From positions 156,350,492 to 156,414,491 of the forward strand of contig OX638368.1 in assembly GCA_951812925.1 (NCBI GenBank): a DNA stretch of 64,000 bases, read 5' to 3'. Shown one piece after another: positions 1 through 10,984 of this stretch. Both the position numbers and the translations under genes were made by a program. Below the pieces are notes generated by a model, which worked only from the letters and a program-made list of their open reading frames with translations, did not search any database and was not told the DNA's origin. Source of the stretch: Calliopum simillimum. Lineage: Eukaryota > Arthropoda > Insecta > Diptera > Lauxaniidae. Within the stretch, counting starts at the first letter, position 1. Each line of letters begins with the position of its first letter.

Positions 1-1229
1 AGTTATATAGCTTCAAAATATGGCAAAAAAACTACTTTTTTTGGTCTTTAGGTTACAATATCTCATAAACTATACACGATAGAGCAATTCTGAGGTTGCA
101 TTCGCGTTAAGCATCGCAAAACACATCGATTGTGATTATTTTAATTTTTGTTTAATGCAGTTAAAAAAATTTTTTTTTTCTTTTTGTATGGGAAAATGCC
201 CCAATTGGAAAAGCGATTATCTCAAAATTTAGTCGAGGGGTCACGAGTGAAAATTTTTTTATACATCATTTGTACGATAGGTAAACAGAATCTGGAAAAA
301 AATTTGATGTGCTACGACGTCCGATTTAGAACGGGTTAAGGCACACCGTGAGAGGTAGATGAGAGTGTATCTATAGCAGCAGCACTATACTTTCTATGTA
401 AGTTAGTTTTTGGTTACTTCATTTGTCACACATTCACCACAAAATGGCTATCAAAAACAAAAAACTACCAAAAGCACGCGGTGCCTTGGCAACATATACA
501 CACACTGCCGTTACTACAATTTACAATTACAAGTGCAAGAACACACACAGACAATAGACCGACGACCATAAAACCCAATGTTTTGCTGATGGAATTAAAA
601 TGTTATCCATTGGTTTGTTGCTGGTTGAGGTCAACAGCTTATGGTTTTTGTACACAAATTGTTGTTGTTTTATGGGCGTGACCACACATACAGTTGATTT
701 TGTGGTGCTGTAATCGTTTTGTGTTCAAGATATTGTAATTTATTTATTATAAAATTTGTGCTTAGTTTTCAGATTATGACTAAATGCTGGATGCTGGAGA
801 AATCCTAAACAAAAACCAAATTCAACATAAACTTATCCAACAATTTTTATGAATATATGGATTTCTGAAAAATTTATTTTGTGCTTAAAAAACAAAACGT
901 TTTATTTCTAAAGAAAAAAAATTTCACCAAAAAAGATTTATTTTTTAAACCATCTTGGGCTTTTGCAACCATCATTTAAACATTTTTGATGGTATTTGAA
1001 ACTAAAAACTGGATTGACTTCAGACGAATGAAAAATGGTAATTGGCAAGAGTACTCCTCTTTTTTAATACAATGTGTATGCACAATAGTTAGAAACATCG
1101 ATTAGAAACATTTTTTGAGAATAATTTCTATCAACAATTTTTAGTTTCAGAAAGTAAGCAACATTGATTAGTTTTTATCTTTAAAAATACAGATAGATTG
1201 TTGCTGGATTTTATTGTTATATTGTATTG
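1..1229. other. AT-rich non-coding start of window
   Basis: No gene seen. Bases 1-340 have the mixed-composition, non-coding look of an old repeat edge, with phrases such as tatctcataaactatac, but no second copy was found in the window. Bases 345-780 hold CA-rich text that looks unique. The rest is A/T-rich with homopolymer runs. Short open frames at 148-339 and 481-681 have no recognisable motif. Confidence 0.5.
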
Positions 1230-1390
1230 TACACGGAAAAAACTAAACCGTAAAACTTCATTGAAAATTCCAGTAATTTTTACTGATTTTTTCAGTAACT
1301 GTGCGCCCGTAAAGAAAAACCTTAATTTTTACTGATTGCAGACAGTAAATTTTTTTAAAAATAAATAAATTTTTTTAAAAATAAAAAAAA

Positions 1391-1470
1391 TGTATGTTGA
1401 TGGTGTCGAACTTAAGACCTTTGTGTTTCTAGGCGACGCTCTTACCACTCAGCTACTGTATCACTTTCGT
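1391..1470 (-). promoter_or_regulatory. tRNA-like Pol III module
   Basis: On the minus strand an A-box TAGCTGAGTGG (1445-1455) matches the tRNA A-box consensus. It is followed at tRNA-like spacing by AGTTCGACACC (1402-1412), one change from the B-box. A T8 run follows within about 20 bases (the A-run at 1383-1390). The acceptor stem does not pair, so this is not a working tRNA gene. It is best read as a tRNA-derived Pol III promoter carried in the TIR element. Confidence 0.6.
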
Positions 1471-1489
1471 TTCTATAACATTTTATTTT

Positions 1490-1935
1490 ATCTATTTATA
1501 TATTAATGCGCAAGACAAAAACTTGTCCATCTTTTTTTACTATGTAAGAAATGGAGTACAACTTTAAATTATACACCATTAGAAAGATATTTGTGTGTAG
1601 ATGTGTACAAAGTTAAAATTATGTTAACATTTTGACATTAAGACAGGTAAAATTAATTACAAATTTTTCAATATTAACAACAGCAAAATACACGGTCATA
1701 CAGAGCTGAAAAAAGGATAAAGCACGAGGAGAAAGACAAAAAGCATAGCACTGACTTCATGTTTTTTTTATGTTTCGCTTGAAATATACCAGGAATGATA
1801 AATGAGCTTTTCTATTTCATACCAAATAGCAAAAAAAAAAAAGTACTAAAAGTGTCCAAAAAGTACCAAAATTTTTTAATACATTTGTGGTCGAATTTTG
1901 ACCACTGGGCGATTCTAGTTTAAATTATATTTCAA
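1490..1935 (+). repeat. Dispersed repeat block, copy A
   Basis: This block reappears as a diverged reverse complement at 41685-42085. Shared landmarks are tattaatgcgcaagacaaaa, the phrase atacaccatt, acttcatgtttttt, and the run ending ctgggcgattctag. Both copies are non-coding. It may be the interior of the surrounding TIR element or a nested insertion. Confidence 0.65.
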
Positions 1936-2244
1936 TAAAATTTTTTACAGTGTCAATCAGTAAAAATTGATAATCATTCTCGGCAAATGTTGCAGAGCTG
2001 ACTGGTATTTTTTCATGGGCGCACTTTTTACTTTTCCATTCAACATTTTTTACTGTTTATTTCTGTACTTTTTGAAGTTTAAACCGTGTATTTTACTTTT
2101 GTACCATTACTTTTCGTGAGAATTCAGTAAAGTAATTGAATTACAGGAACAAACCGTAATTTTTCATGAGATAAATATGACTTTGTGCTGTTTGGAAATA
2201 AATTTTGCAGATAATTTTTTTCCGTGTAGTACTATTTTGAAAGT

Positions 2245-2652
2245 CATGGTCTTGGTAATTTTTCAAGACCAAGACCAACACCAAGACGCTGATATAATTT
2301 CAAGACCAAGATCAAGACTGTTAAGGTCATCAGGACGAAGACTTGTTTTCAGTTTTGGTAATTTATAGCTACTAGGTGTGTCACGGCCCTTTCAACCATA
2401 AAATCATCTTTTAATTCGAAATTTGACATCTTAAAAATCCAACTGCTTTATAAAATAATGCTTGGAAATTTTGAATCCTCAACATTATTTAGAAATTTTT
2501 TTCAAGGCGAAGACCAAGATCGAAGCCAAGGTTTAATGTCCAAGATCAAGACCAAGACTCAATAACAAAACTAGACCTAGACCTAGACAAAGACTCAATG
2601 TCCAAGATCAAAACAAAAACTTCTAGCGTGTTGGTCTTGGTTTTTCAACACT
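2245..2652. repeat. Degenerate AAGACC repeat
   Basis: Two patches (about 2245-2345 and 2502-2652) consist of imperfect AAGACC/AAGATC hexamers on the plus strand. The outer edges carry the inverse form (ggtcttggt), so the whole can fold. The middle stretch is ordinary AT-rich text. Copy number is too degenerate to count exactly. Confidence 0.6.
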
Positions 2653-2858
2653 AGTTCGAATTCTGCAATCGAAATCTCAAATTGCTGTAATTTTTTTATA
2701 AATATTTATTTCACTTTCCTATGGTTCACTGCATTATTTACAAAAATTGGTCTTTGCTGTTTAATTTATTGGGAAAGAAGTCAATACTTCAACTTTACTG
2801 TACTGCAATCAAACTCTAGCTGCACCGCTTTTATACAATTCAGGATATTAGTGTAGCC

Positions 2859-3110
2859 GACCTTTGGTTTCAACAGGATGGCGCAACATAACATAGCTGG
2901 AGAAACAATCGCTTTATTGAGGGAAACGTTCGATGAAAACATCATCTCACACCACCAAGATCATGTGATTTGACGCCATTGGATTACTTTCTTAAGGGAT
3001 ATGTTAAATCACTTGTTTATGTCGACAAATTCGAAACTATTGACGCTTTGGAAACCAACATAACTCGTGTTATTCAAAGAATACCGGCCGAAATGCGCGA
3101 AAGAGTTTAA
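2859..3110 (+). pseudogene. mariner-type transposase relic (C-terminal)
   Basis: Translation gives DLWFQQDGAT, then after stops and an indel SCDLTPLDYFLKGYVKSLVY, then a helical C-terminal stretch ending MRERV and a stop. QQDGAT and DLTPLDYFL are the second and third catalytic-Asp neighbourhoods of mariner-like (IS630/Tc1/mariner) DDE transposases of insects. The D-to-D interval is damaged, so the DD34D versus DD41D class cannot be measured. The C-terminal half reads through cleanly; the N-terminal half is missing. It is inactive, with in-frame stops and a frameshift. An AATAAA follows at about 3143. Confidence 0.75.
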
Positions 3111-4930
3111 ACATTGAGTTGTAGGAACCGAACTATCATTCTAAATAAAGATTTGCATCAATACATTGATTTTTATGTATTTTATTTACAAAACAAAGTA
3201 GGAAGCTCTTATTGGATCACACGTTTTAAAAAAAAGTTTTATTTTTTTAAAATCCAAAAAATAATTATGTAAGTTTGTTCCTTTGCACAGGTATTCTACC
3301 TGTTTTAAAAAAAAATTTATCAAAATCAGTTCGGTGTATTTTGCAAAAGCGTTACATAGGGTTTTCAGATAAGCAATTTTATATAAAAAGCTTTAAGCAT
3401 TTCTCGTCTTTGGCGACCCCTAATATAATTTTTCGTAGAATTTTTTGCAGAACACTTTAATCCACTTTAACTCAGTTTTTTGGCACCGCCCATTTTTTCA
3501 ATGGATACTATTTGTTCCGGTACTATTTGTCATCCATAACCGTTAAATATTTTCAGAGATATGATGAATCAATAGAAATTTAGAACTTTCACTGAATTCC
3601 TATAAAGGGATCCACTCCACAATGTTTATTTATCAAAGATGTGCATATTATGTTTATGTATTTACTTTGTTAAATTTTAAACACCACCCTTGAAAAAACA
3701 ACAACAACAAATTAAATAGTTAATATTAGATTTTGTTTTTTTATTATTTTTGTGCCATTGTTGTTGTTGTTGTTAAAAAATGTATTACAAATATTCAGCA
3801 TAAACATCTACACTAGTGTACAAACGTATGGCTGCATGCTTTGTGGGATTTATAAAATTTGTGCTGGAATTTTAAAGTTAAGAAAACAAAACAAAAAATG
3901 CATAAATTATGCACTTTCTGAATTTACACACACACACATGCGAGTTTTACACACACAAAGTGCATATTTTATGCATAAACTACTTCTGTGTGTGCACACA
4001 TGCAAAAGCCAAAAAAGAGTCAAATTGTTTAGTTATATTTTCAATTTTAATGCTTAGCTTTGAATAAAGTTGGAATTAATTAAAAATAACATTTGTCAGT
4101 TTTTGAACTCAAGGCTTTTGGGTCTTTCGCACACACACAGACACTGCAGTTTATATCATTTATTATTATTATTTACTTTTTGTGTTTTTGTTGTGCTCCT
4201 TATAAAATATGTAAATCCTTTATTTAGAGAAATGCATTGCATTTAAGCCAACACATCGAAAGCTGACTTTGTATGTGTGAGCATGTGACGGTGTGTAATT
4301 TAAGTAAATATTTGATTTTGAAAATTTTGAAAATTTCAGTAAGCTTCCTTAACACAGTCCGTGTGTGTGCAAGGGTGCTATCAAATTTATGCAATGCAAT
4401 ATTTTATAGTCGTAAAATTTTAATGAAGTTGTAATTTTACAGGAAACAATTTTAGATTCGCAACTTTTCAATTTGAGGTTTATGTTTTCTATTTTTCTTT
4501 TCTGCAGTGTAAGTCTATATTATGCAGCAAAAGCTGCAGGTACAATTGTAACTTCATGTATTGCACATGTTTACAAGGAATATATAAATATTGAATTCAA
4601 TAAATATTTTTTAAATAAATGAATATATTTGAAGCTGGTTATATTATTTGCACTTTGAATCGACTTAGAATTAAACAATTTGATATAAAGCTACATTCTC
4701 CTGTACATTATGCTGGTTCAAAGCTTCAAAGTTATTCGGTACTTTGTTACTACGGGTACCAAAAGTTTGATTTTGATGTGATTTCAAAGAACATTTAATG
4801 GGCCTGAAACATTTTTACCACTGAAAAATGCTTCTAAATATGGACATTTTTGTTTCCTTTTCTTAAATAGAACTTTCGCTCAAGTCGTTTCTGCACTTTT
4901 TTTCACCAAAGTTTTGTAGTTACAGAAATA
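3111..4930. other. AT-rich non-coding stretch
   Basis: No gene. It holds a TTG run near 3758-3775, CA-type microsatellites near 3927-3938, 3951 and 4131, and general low-complexity A/T sequence. Bases 3481-3575 resemble the Helitron-like family (see that entry). The 101-codon open frame at 3752-4057 is compositionally biased and has no motif. Confidence 0.5.
3481..3575 (+). mobile_element. Helitron-like fragment (weak)
   Basis: It carries the family phrases ggcaccgccca and tttcagagatatgatgaat, both seen in the clearer copies at 36729-37030 and 50018-50225. It is too short to show ends. The assignment rests only on these two phrases. Confidence 0.35.
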
Positions 4931-5202
4931 TGGGGCTTTTTACATATTGCGCATCGCACCAGGGGGGAGCGGGGCCGGACGATTTGTTACGAAGTGTTAC
5001 ATGGAGGTAGCACAGGTCATCAACTACGTTACGTAACGTCCATTTTATAATTTTCTGCGAAAATAAATTCAAATTACCAAAATTTAGATTTGTTACGTTA
5101 CTAGGGGGGGAGGGGGTTGCACGTTTTGTTACGTTACTTTACGACCGGGGATGGGGTCAAAATTAGTCGAAAATTGCGTATCGTTATATGTGAAAGGCCA
5201 CT
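4931..5202. mobile_element. TACGTAACG-type MITE, copy 1
   Basis: A diverged copy of the element at 5267-5545, in the same orientation. Both share the sequence from the GTTACGAAGTGTTACATG core through to the ending in which GGCCAC closes the copy. Its left end (GGGGCTTTTTACATATTGCG) is the decayed counterpart of GGGGCCGTTCAAATATTACG. Non-coding. Confidence 0.65.
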
Positions 5203-5266
5203 ATTGTCTATTTTTAATAGGGAAATAACTGCTCTACAAACTATTCCCCTTTTTTTGTACAACTTA

Positions 5267-5545
5267 GGGGCCGTTCAAATATTACGTAACGCGCCAGGAG
5301 GAGGGGGCGGGGGTCGGACGTTTTGTTACGAAGTGTTACATGTGGGAGAGAGTGGTCATCAACTAAGTTAAGTAACGTCGATTTTATAATTTTATGCGAC
5401 AAAAATTCAAATTCAAATTACCAAAATTAAGATTTGTTACGTTACTAGGGGGAAGGGGGTTGTACGCTTTGTTACGTTGTGTTACAACTGTGTAGGGGGG
5501 TCAAAATTGGTCGATAATTGCGTTACATAATATGTGAACGGCCAC
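5267..5545. mobile_element. TACGTAACG-type MITE, copy 2
   Basis: A 279 bp element with terminal inverted repeats: left GGGGCCGTTCAAATATTACG, right ending taatatgtgaacggccac. Internally it is G-run rich (aggagggggcgggggtcgg) and carries repeated GTTACGTTAC. It lies 64 bp from copy 1 in direct orientation, so either two insertions or a local duplication. No target-site duplication is certain. This style of palindromic-ended GTTACGTAA element is common in insect genomes. Confidence 0.7.
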
Positions 5546-6908
5546 TTTACGAAATATTTTTAGAAAATCTTAAAATCTCCGATTCGATGTGTAAGTATAT
5601 CTCCTAACCTGTAAGTTGCACGAAAACAACTCTCAGGCATTCTTTTATAGAAAATTACCTGGGCTAAAAAATTGTCTACAATTACTTTTCTGCAAAAGTA
5701 ACCGTTAGTGTGTTTAATGCGTTTTTATCGTCACATTATAAGAAAACAATCCGCATTGATAGATTTGCAGTCCATTTTAGTCGGATTAGATTAGATTAGC
5801 CACTCATAAGCCACATTTCTCTTCATTTTGCCTTTTTTTTTACAAAACAACGTAGTCGGCGTTGGAAACCACTACAATTACGAAAGATAAAGCCCACGCT
5901 GAAGTTTCAGCAATGACTGGAACGCGCTATATAGTATTCTCGAAACGGAAGCGTAATTATACGAAAATATTGTATAATGTGCGCAACAGAATATGTCATT
6001 ATTTGAAAAATTGAAAAATATGAAATAAAACTTTTGCGTTATTTTACAAAGGAAGATCACCTTTTTCTTGAATCTAACTTCTGGTTGTTTCCGAAAATAT
6101 ACCACACGAAATAGAAGTAAGAATTTAAGCAAAAAACATTAAACATTCATCGTTTGCTGCAGCGTTTTAATGATTTTTCTTCACTTCCGAATCACAGGTT
6201 AACATTCTTTGCCAGCAACATCTCCTCCGCCTACCAATTTGAGATTTATGGAGCGTCAAATATTTATTATCCTTGCAAAACATTAGAATAATGCTCACAC
6301 GCAAGAACACATGTACAACGCACACATATGAGAACGAAGGATTTTGAATGGCGCTGTAGTAGTTGGGGTGCACTAGAAAGATTCCTCTTTTGCTTAGGAC
6401 TGACTGGTTGGCTACGCTTTAATCCTTTTTCCACAGTTTGGCATGAAATGAAGAAAAATCTTAACGCGAATATGCAACTAAAATGTATATAAGAGAGTAA
6501 AAACAAATACACGTACATACATATAATAACAAGGGGATAGTAAAGAAAAAGGAGGGAGCGGAAAAAAATAAAAAAAAAAAACGCAGCGAAAATAATAAAT
6601 GAATGAGCGACTGAGTGAACACGAAACCAGGTTAACAGTTGCAAGGGAGGCTGGGCGCTGTGCACGAAAAAAAAAAAAAAAATATAAAAATCGATGCTCG
6701 ACGCCTTTGATGATTTGTGGTGTTGCGTTGAGTGTTGTGTTGCTGTGTCGCCGCCGCATTATTGTTGTGTTGATCAGTGTTGTGCCAAACACAATTAATT
6801 AACATTCATTTGAATGTATGCGGCAATTGCAGAAATAAAAACTAAAATTTTCGGGGTAATCAAGCCAATGGAAGCGAAGATCTATTAAGCTATGGCTTCA
6901 GCACGCAT
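5546..6908. other. Non-coding, mostly unique DNA
   Basis: No gene recognised. 6150-6830 is less A/T-rich and looks like unique sequence, with open frames on both strands that lack motifs (for example minus 6267-6665). Their composition follows poly-A and poly-T tracts at 6560-6580 and 6666-6682. No TIR pairs were seen here. Confidence 0.4.
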
Positions 6909-7068
6909 GCACGGAGAAAAAAATAGTTCATACTACTTTATTTCTAGTAAATTTTGCTAGAATTTCAAATAAATTAAAATAAACTAAACAGTAAATTTTA
7001 TCTTATAGTAAAGTATTTTTTTATTTTTTAAAATGTCAAGTTCAAACAAAAAAAAAAAAAAACCGCTA

Positions 7069-7148
7069 CCATGCTAGGATTCGAACCGGGGTCCGTACAT
7101 TATTTTTACTACAACTACAAGATTGTTAGACCTTCTCACCACTTACCT
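7069..7148 (-). promoter_or_regulatory. tRNA-like Pol III module
   Basis: Read on the minus strand: GGTAAGTGGTGAGAAGG (A-box region), ACAA...TTGT as a possible anticodon stem, then CCCCGGTTCGAATCC, a perfect B-box. A T15 run follows within about 10 bases (A-run near 7050-7062). This is the best-preserved B-box of the family. It lacks a pairing acceptor stem, so it is not a functional tRNA. Confidence 0.65.
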
Positions 7149-7221
7149 GTATAATAAAGAGGTATAAAATTTGTATATTAAGCAAATCTCTGTCCAAACA
7201 TAAATATTTTTACTAGAGTTA

Positions 7222-7687
7222 CACTGTGGAACAAAATTTGGTCACCAAAAGTTTACTCACTTGAGAAATTTTTGCCCATATGAAACATTTATTATATCAA
7301 AGTGTTCGTATGGATCTCGGCTATAGGCTAAAAAGCATAAATCCACCACTCGGGTGATTTCTATTGAGCCGAATGTCATAAAAGGCGAAAATAACACTTT
7401 TTTGAGAATTTTGTGCTCTAACTTGCCAAAAATGCATCCAAAAGGACTGATTTGGTAGTGAAAGAGTAGATATGGACGAGACAAACAAAACCCCACCACC
7501 AAATGCAATAAGACTCAGTTAACTTACGAGTTAATAATTCAAGGTGCAAAATTCAAACGGCCTTTTCTCGAATACTAGAGCCACTTTGAACAAACTGAGC
7601 CAAACGGTCTTTTATTTTGGCCTATATTTTCACCCCGCCGCGTCAGCTCCGAGTAAACTTTTGGTGACCAAATTTTGTTCCACAGTA
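7222..7687. mobile_element. PIF/Harbinger-like MITE with TTA duplication
   Basis: A 466 bp element with near-perfect terminal inverted repeats of about 37 bp (CACTGTGGAACAAAATTTGG at left; the right end is its inverse with one terminal change). It is flanked by TTA at 7219-7221 and 7688-7690. Comparison with sister copies of the host MITE (10600 and 53080, which read actagaattataaag in inverse) shows the empty site and confirms TTA as duplicated. A 3 bp TTA/TWA duplication is typical of PIF/Harbinger elements. No coding capacity: the minus frame 7257-7508 has no transposase motif. Confidence 0.75.
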
Positions 7688-7795
7688 TTATAAAGCAAAA
7701 ATAGTTACACATTTTTCTGGCGTAAAGCATAATTTACTCTGCGGACAGGAAAATGTAGCCGATTTAGATAAATATTACTTAATTATTTTACTATA

Positions 7796-9262
7796 AGTGA
7801 CCTGTTATGTGAAAACATACCTAACGTGTTAAAATTATGATATGATTTATCCTATCCAATAGTGTCAATTACAATAACATGTTTCTCTTTTAGTCATAAT
7901 CGATTTTCTGGATATTTTACATATTTTCTACATTATGACTCATATTCGTGTAGAAAATTAAGAAATTCACACAACTCTATCACGAATAAGCACGTGTAAA
8001 CAACTTAGAATATGCGGCTAAAAGTAAAATTGTTTTTGGGAGGAAGCAAAGAAAAACATCCGTGTGGGTGAACTAAAGAAGTGAGGCGAGCAATACTACG
8101 GAGAAATTGTGTCAAATCTGAACCTTTTCGGAAATAAGAAACAAAAATAAAAAATCGAAGAAACAAGGTTGTTTTTCGAAAAAAAACAAAAAACAGAATT
8201 TTAAAGAAATAAATCTGCTTCATTTGATCTTTATTTTTGCAAACTACGACTGCAGTGCTTTTTCAAATAAATTAAGATTTTTCCACTGTACAAGTTTTTT
8301 AACTTTTTGTTTTTCCAAACATAGCCGTAATTCCATATCGCGTTACATAGTACATAAGTAAGTCTGTATCTTGTCCTTTCTGCCATGACTAATGATGTAC
8401 TCTCAAAAGCCTAATGAGACGCATAAATTGCAGGTAACATTAACACAACACGCACGAATACAGACAAACAAACAACAGCAGCAGCAGTTTCTGACAGTCA
8501 AAATGTTTTATGTGAGAACGGGTAAGCATGTGCTGACTGCCATGCTGGCTGGCACCATTTTGGAGTAGTCCCCTTGAAAAAAAAAAAAACAAAAAAAAAT
8601 GCTATAGAAAAAAACACAAGTGTAATAAAGTTGAAAGACTTCTTTTTGTACCTACAACATATGTTATGCAATTTATGAGGCGAAGAAATTGCAAAACTTG
8701 AATTTGCGTAGAATAAATGCAGCTATTTCCAAATTTTGCTATAATACGCCCACTCTTAGCTGGGATGATTTAATCATGTTTAATACCCATACCATGTATC
8801 TTAAAAACTCTTTTTGACCGATAGACTGAAAAAAATATTACACAAATTTACCATTATGTCAGGTTTTGATATTCAAACAAAAAATGTTCTTTTCTGAACT
8901 TTCGACTAGATGAGACCAAAAAAGTGCTATTGTGTTTGAAGACGGCGATATTTTTAAATCCTTGGTGTTGTACAGAAGCCAAACGTTCCAAGCAGTGTAT
9001 TTAAGTTTGTTGTCTTATGTAAACCTGAAATCATCTTTTGGCAAACCCATTTTTCGATACTGCGTCGCTAATTTTCTTGCAAAAAGGGACTTATATTCAT
9101 GTATATCCATCATGTCATCCATCCATTCCCCACTTCATGAGCATATTTACAGCACCATACGCGCTATCATGTTAAACTGTAGGTTTTAAGTTATTTAAAT
9201 TAAAGCTTTTATTTGCCTTATGCTAGACTATGCGACGTATATCGTTTCCGAAAATATTTTAT
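7796..9262. other. AT-rich non-coding stretch
   Basis: No gene. The text includes poly-A patches near 8580-8610, a CAG-rich spot at about 8475, and open frames (8005-8223 minus, 8932-9189 plus) without recognisable domains. Nothing repeat-like was matched elsewhere in the window. Confidence 0.4.
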
Positions 9263-9413
9263 ATATCTTTGGCAACAAACCAGAGTAGCTTAAGTCAATC
9301 TTTGATAATATTGCAAAGCAGTATGAGTTCTATGCTAACCAAACGATTTGAAACTGTTTTGCATTCTAATCAAAGACCGACTTAAGCTACTATGGTTTGT
9401 TGCCACAGATATA
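9263..9413. mobile_element. Short palindromic MITE, CTKTGGCAACA type
   Basis: Inverted ends CTTTGGCAACAAACCAGAG and, inverted at the right, CTGTGGCAACAAACCATAG, each continuing into TAGCTTAAGTC. Arms are about 50 bp with a loop of about 40 bp. ATAT flanks both ends, consistent with a 4 bp duplication. The terminal CTGTGGCA and the internal GCTTAAGTC are shared with the otherwise different elements at 10259 and 51264. Confidence 0.65.
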
Positions 9414-10170
9414 ATTTTTATAGGTTTTAATCCAGAACAAGAAATAAATTGCAGATTCGGATTTAGAGGCTCAAAATCAAATATGTATTCCACTTTCAGA
9501 AACATTTTTCAGTTTTCAAAATGGTTTCGGTTATATCAAATGTTCTCTGAAATGGACCAAAATTTACATGGAGCTTAAGCACTTAAATCATAATGAAATT
9601 TTTTTGCCTGGGGAACGAAAGTCCGAGCAACTTTAACTTTTGATCCAGTTTAAAACTTGAATGCTACAACCATATAACTTAAATTTTCCAGATTTGAGAA
9701 AAACCAATTTCAAGATTTTTTTAAAATTTAAATTTAAACAGATTTTTCACTTTTCGTGTTTTATTTTCTTTTTATAACTACACAATGGTGCTATTTTAGA
9801 GTTCTTTGGTTGGAACAGATTGTGCAAGAAATTACGTATGAATGATGATTTTTGATCATTAATAGCGAGCTGCCAACCTAAACATTCAAATTTTAGCTGC
9901 TTTTTCGATTTGTTAAAGAATTTCAAATGAATTGACAAATGGTATGAGCATTTCACTAGTACACTGAATCTTGCCAACCATGAAAACAAAGCAGAAAATA
10001 ACACATTCTTCCCAGAAACTTAACACCTACATATCTGTAGTCTGCCTTCTCCTCTTGAAGAGATAGGTACACGATACGACTTTTTTGCTGTTTCGAAAAC
10101 AAACTCTCTTAGTGTATTTAAGGCGTTTCTAAGAAGTGTATCTGTTTAAAGAAAACCTCTTTTGAGGGCT
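9414..10170. other. AT-rich non-coding stretch
   Basis: No gene. The open frame at 9747-10004 (minus, 85 codons) shows no motif. The sequence is unremarkable A/T-rich text. Confidence 0.4.
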
Positions 10171-10258
10171 ACACGGTGAAAAAGTAGTGTCATAATTTTA
10201 ACTCTATCTGAGTAATAAATTTGATGATTCCGTAAAGTAATAATAGCAAATTAAATAT

Positions 10259-10492
10259 CTGTGGCAGGAAGGAATAACTGCTTAAGTTGACAAAAGAAAA
10301 ATAAGTTTGAACTCAATTTTCTAATAGTTCTGAATAAAAACACTCTTTCTTTTTTGGACATTATTAAGATCTAAATAAGCAATAAAAAAATGCTCAAAAA
10401 CAAAAGTACAATTAAGCCCAGAACAAATGGAAAATTGAGCTCAAACCTATTTTGCTTAAGTCGACTAAAGCAGTTTTTCCTTCCTGCCACAG
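10259..10492. mobile_element. CTGTGGCAGGAAGG MITE, nested
   Basis: A 234 bp element with long terminal inverted repeats (CTGTGGCAGGAAGGAATAAC at left; the right end inverts to CTGTGGCAGGAAGGAAAAAC). ATAT lies immediately outside both ends and the host MITE resumes in register, so a 4 bp ATAT duplication is likely. The arms continue through GACTTAAG-type and TTGAGCTCAA-type segments to over 80 bp. The second copy is at 51264-51487. Confidence 0.75.
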
Positions 10493-10659
10493 ATATAGTG
10501 AAATAATAAAGTAATATTTACTCTAAATTGCTTACATTTTCTTATAAGAAGAGTAAATTATGCTTTCAGCCAGAAAAACTTTTAACTATTTTTGCTTTAT
10601 AATTCAAGTAAAAATATTCATGTTTGGACAGACACTTTATACCTTTTTACATGTACATA

Positions 10660-10742
10660 GGTTAGTGGTATAGAGGCCTAACAAGTTTGTAATAAAGTAA
10701 TATTTTTCTATCCATCACACGGACGAACCCTAGAGCGGTCAG
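10660..10742 (+). promoter_or_regulatory. tRNA-like Pol III module
   Basis: GGTTAGTGGTATAGAGGCC at 10660 forms the A-box region. AACAAGTTTGTAATAAAG follows as the anticodon-arm-like part, then a decayed B-box (GGACGAACCC). A long T-run starts at about 10761. It is equivalent in position to the modules at 53150 and 57719. Confidence 0.55.
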
Positions 10743-10984
10743 TTCGCTTCTTTTATTTGTTTTTTTTTTTTTTTTTGTAAAAACTGTATAGTAAGGTAAA
10801 TATTACTTTTACTTAAAAAAAAAAAAAAAAATAAATTACTATACTTTAAGGTTATTCGAAAATTCTGAATTTAGGTAAAATTTATTTTATTGGGGAGTTG
10901 TCACTATATTGACTTCAAATAGATCTAGTAAAATTGACTAGAAATAAATTAGTACGAATTATTTCTTTTTTTTTTTTTCAGTGT

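Larger units (their letters stand above)
1230..2228. mobile_element. TIR DNA element with tRNA-like core
   Basis: The left end reads TACACGGAAAAAA and the right end is its inverse (ttttttccgtgta), giving a roughly 1.0 kb non-autonomous element with short terminal inverted repeats. No transposase is visible. It carries a tRNA-like module on the minus strand (1391-1470) and a block (1490-1935) that recurs inverted at 41685-42085. Target-site duplication is not clear. The TACACGGAAA-type end is shared in style with the separate MITE family at 6909, 10171, 52637 and 57459, but the interiors differ. The superfamily cannot be assigned by eye. Confidence 0.6.
6909..7795 (-). mobile_element. tRNA-core MITE, copy 1 (inverted, truncated)
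   Basis: Minus-strand member of the five-copy MITE family (others at 10171, 22914, 52637, 57459). The end gcacggagaaaaaa lies at 6909. The family phrases GTAGTACGAA-type, tggacagag, tataaagcaaaaatag and gcataatttactct are recognisable in reverse. The far end is lost near 7795. A separate element (7222-7687) has inserted into it. The tRNA-like module is at 7069-7148. Confidence 0.65.
10171..10984 (+). mobile_element. tRNA-core MITE, copy 2 (with nested element)
   Basis: Left end ACACGGTGAAAAAGTAGTG followed by tcataatttta, right end inverse ACACTGAAAAAAAA. The interior carries the family order: cgtaaagtaat, gtaatatttactctaaattg, tttggacagaca, tRNA-like module (10660-10742), T-run, ggttattcgaaaattctga, ggggagttgtcactatattg, aaataaattagtacgaa. 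The element at 10259-10492 interrupts it. Without the insertion it would be about 580 bp, similar to the copy at 57459. No transposase. Confidence 0.7.

Noticed and set aside
7069..7148. The tRNA-core repeats as ordinary SINEs
   Set aside because: The family copies have short inverted ends on both sides and the module is internal, with no 3' A-tail or LINE-like tail. A SINE captured by the ancestor of the family remains possible.
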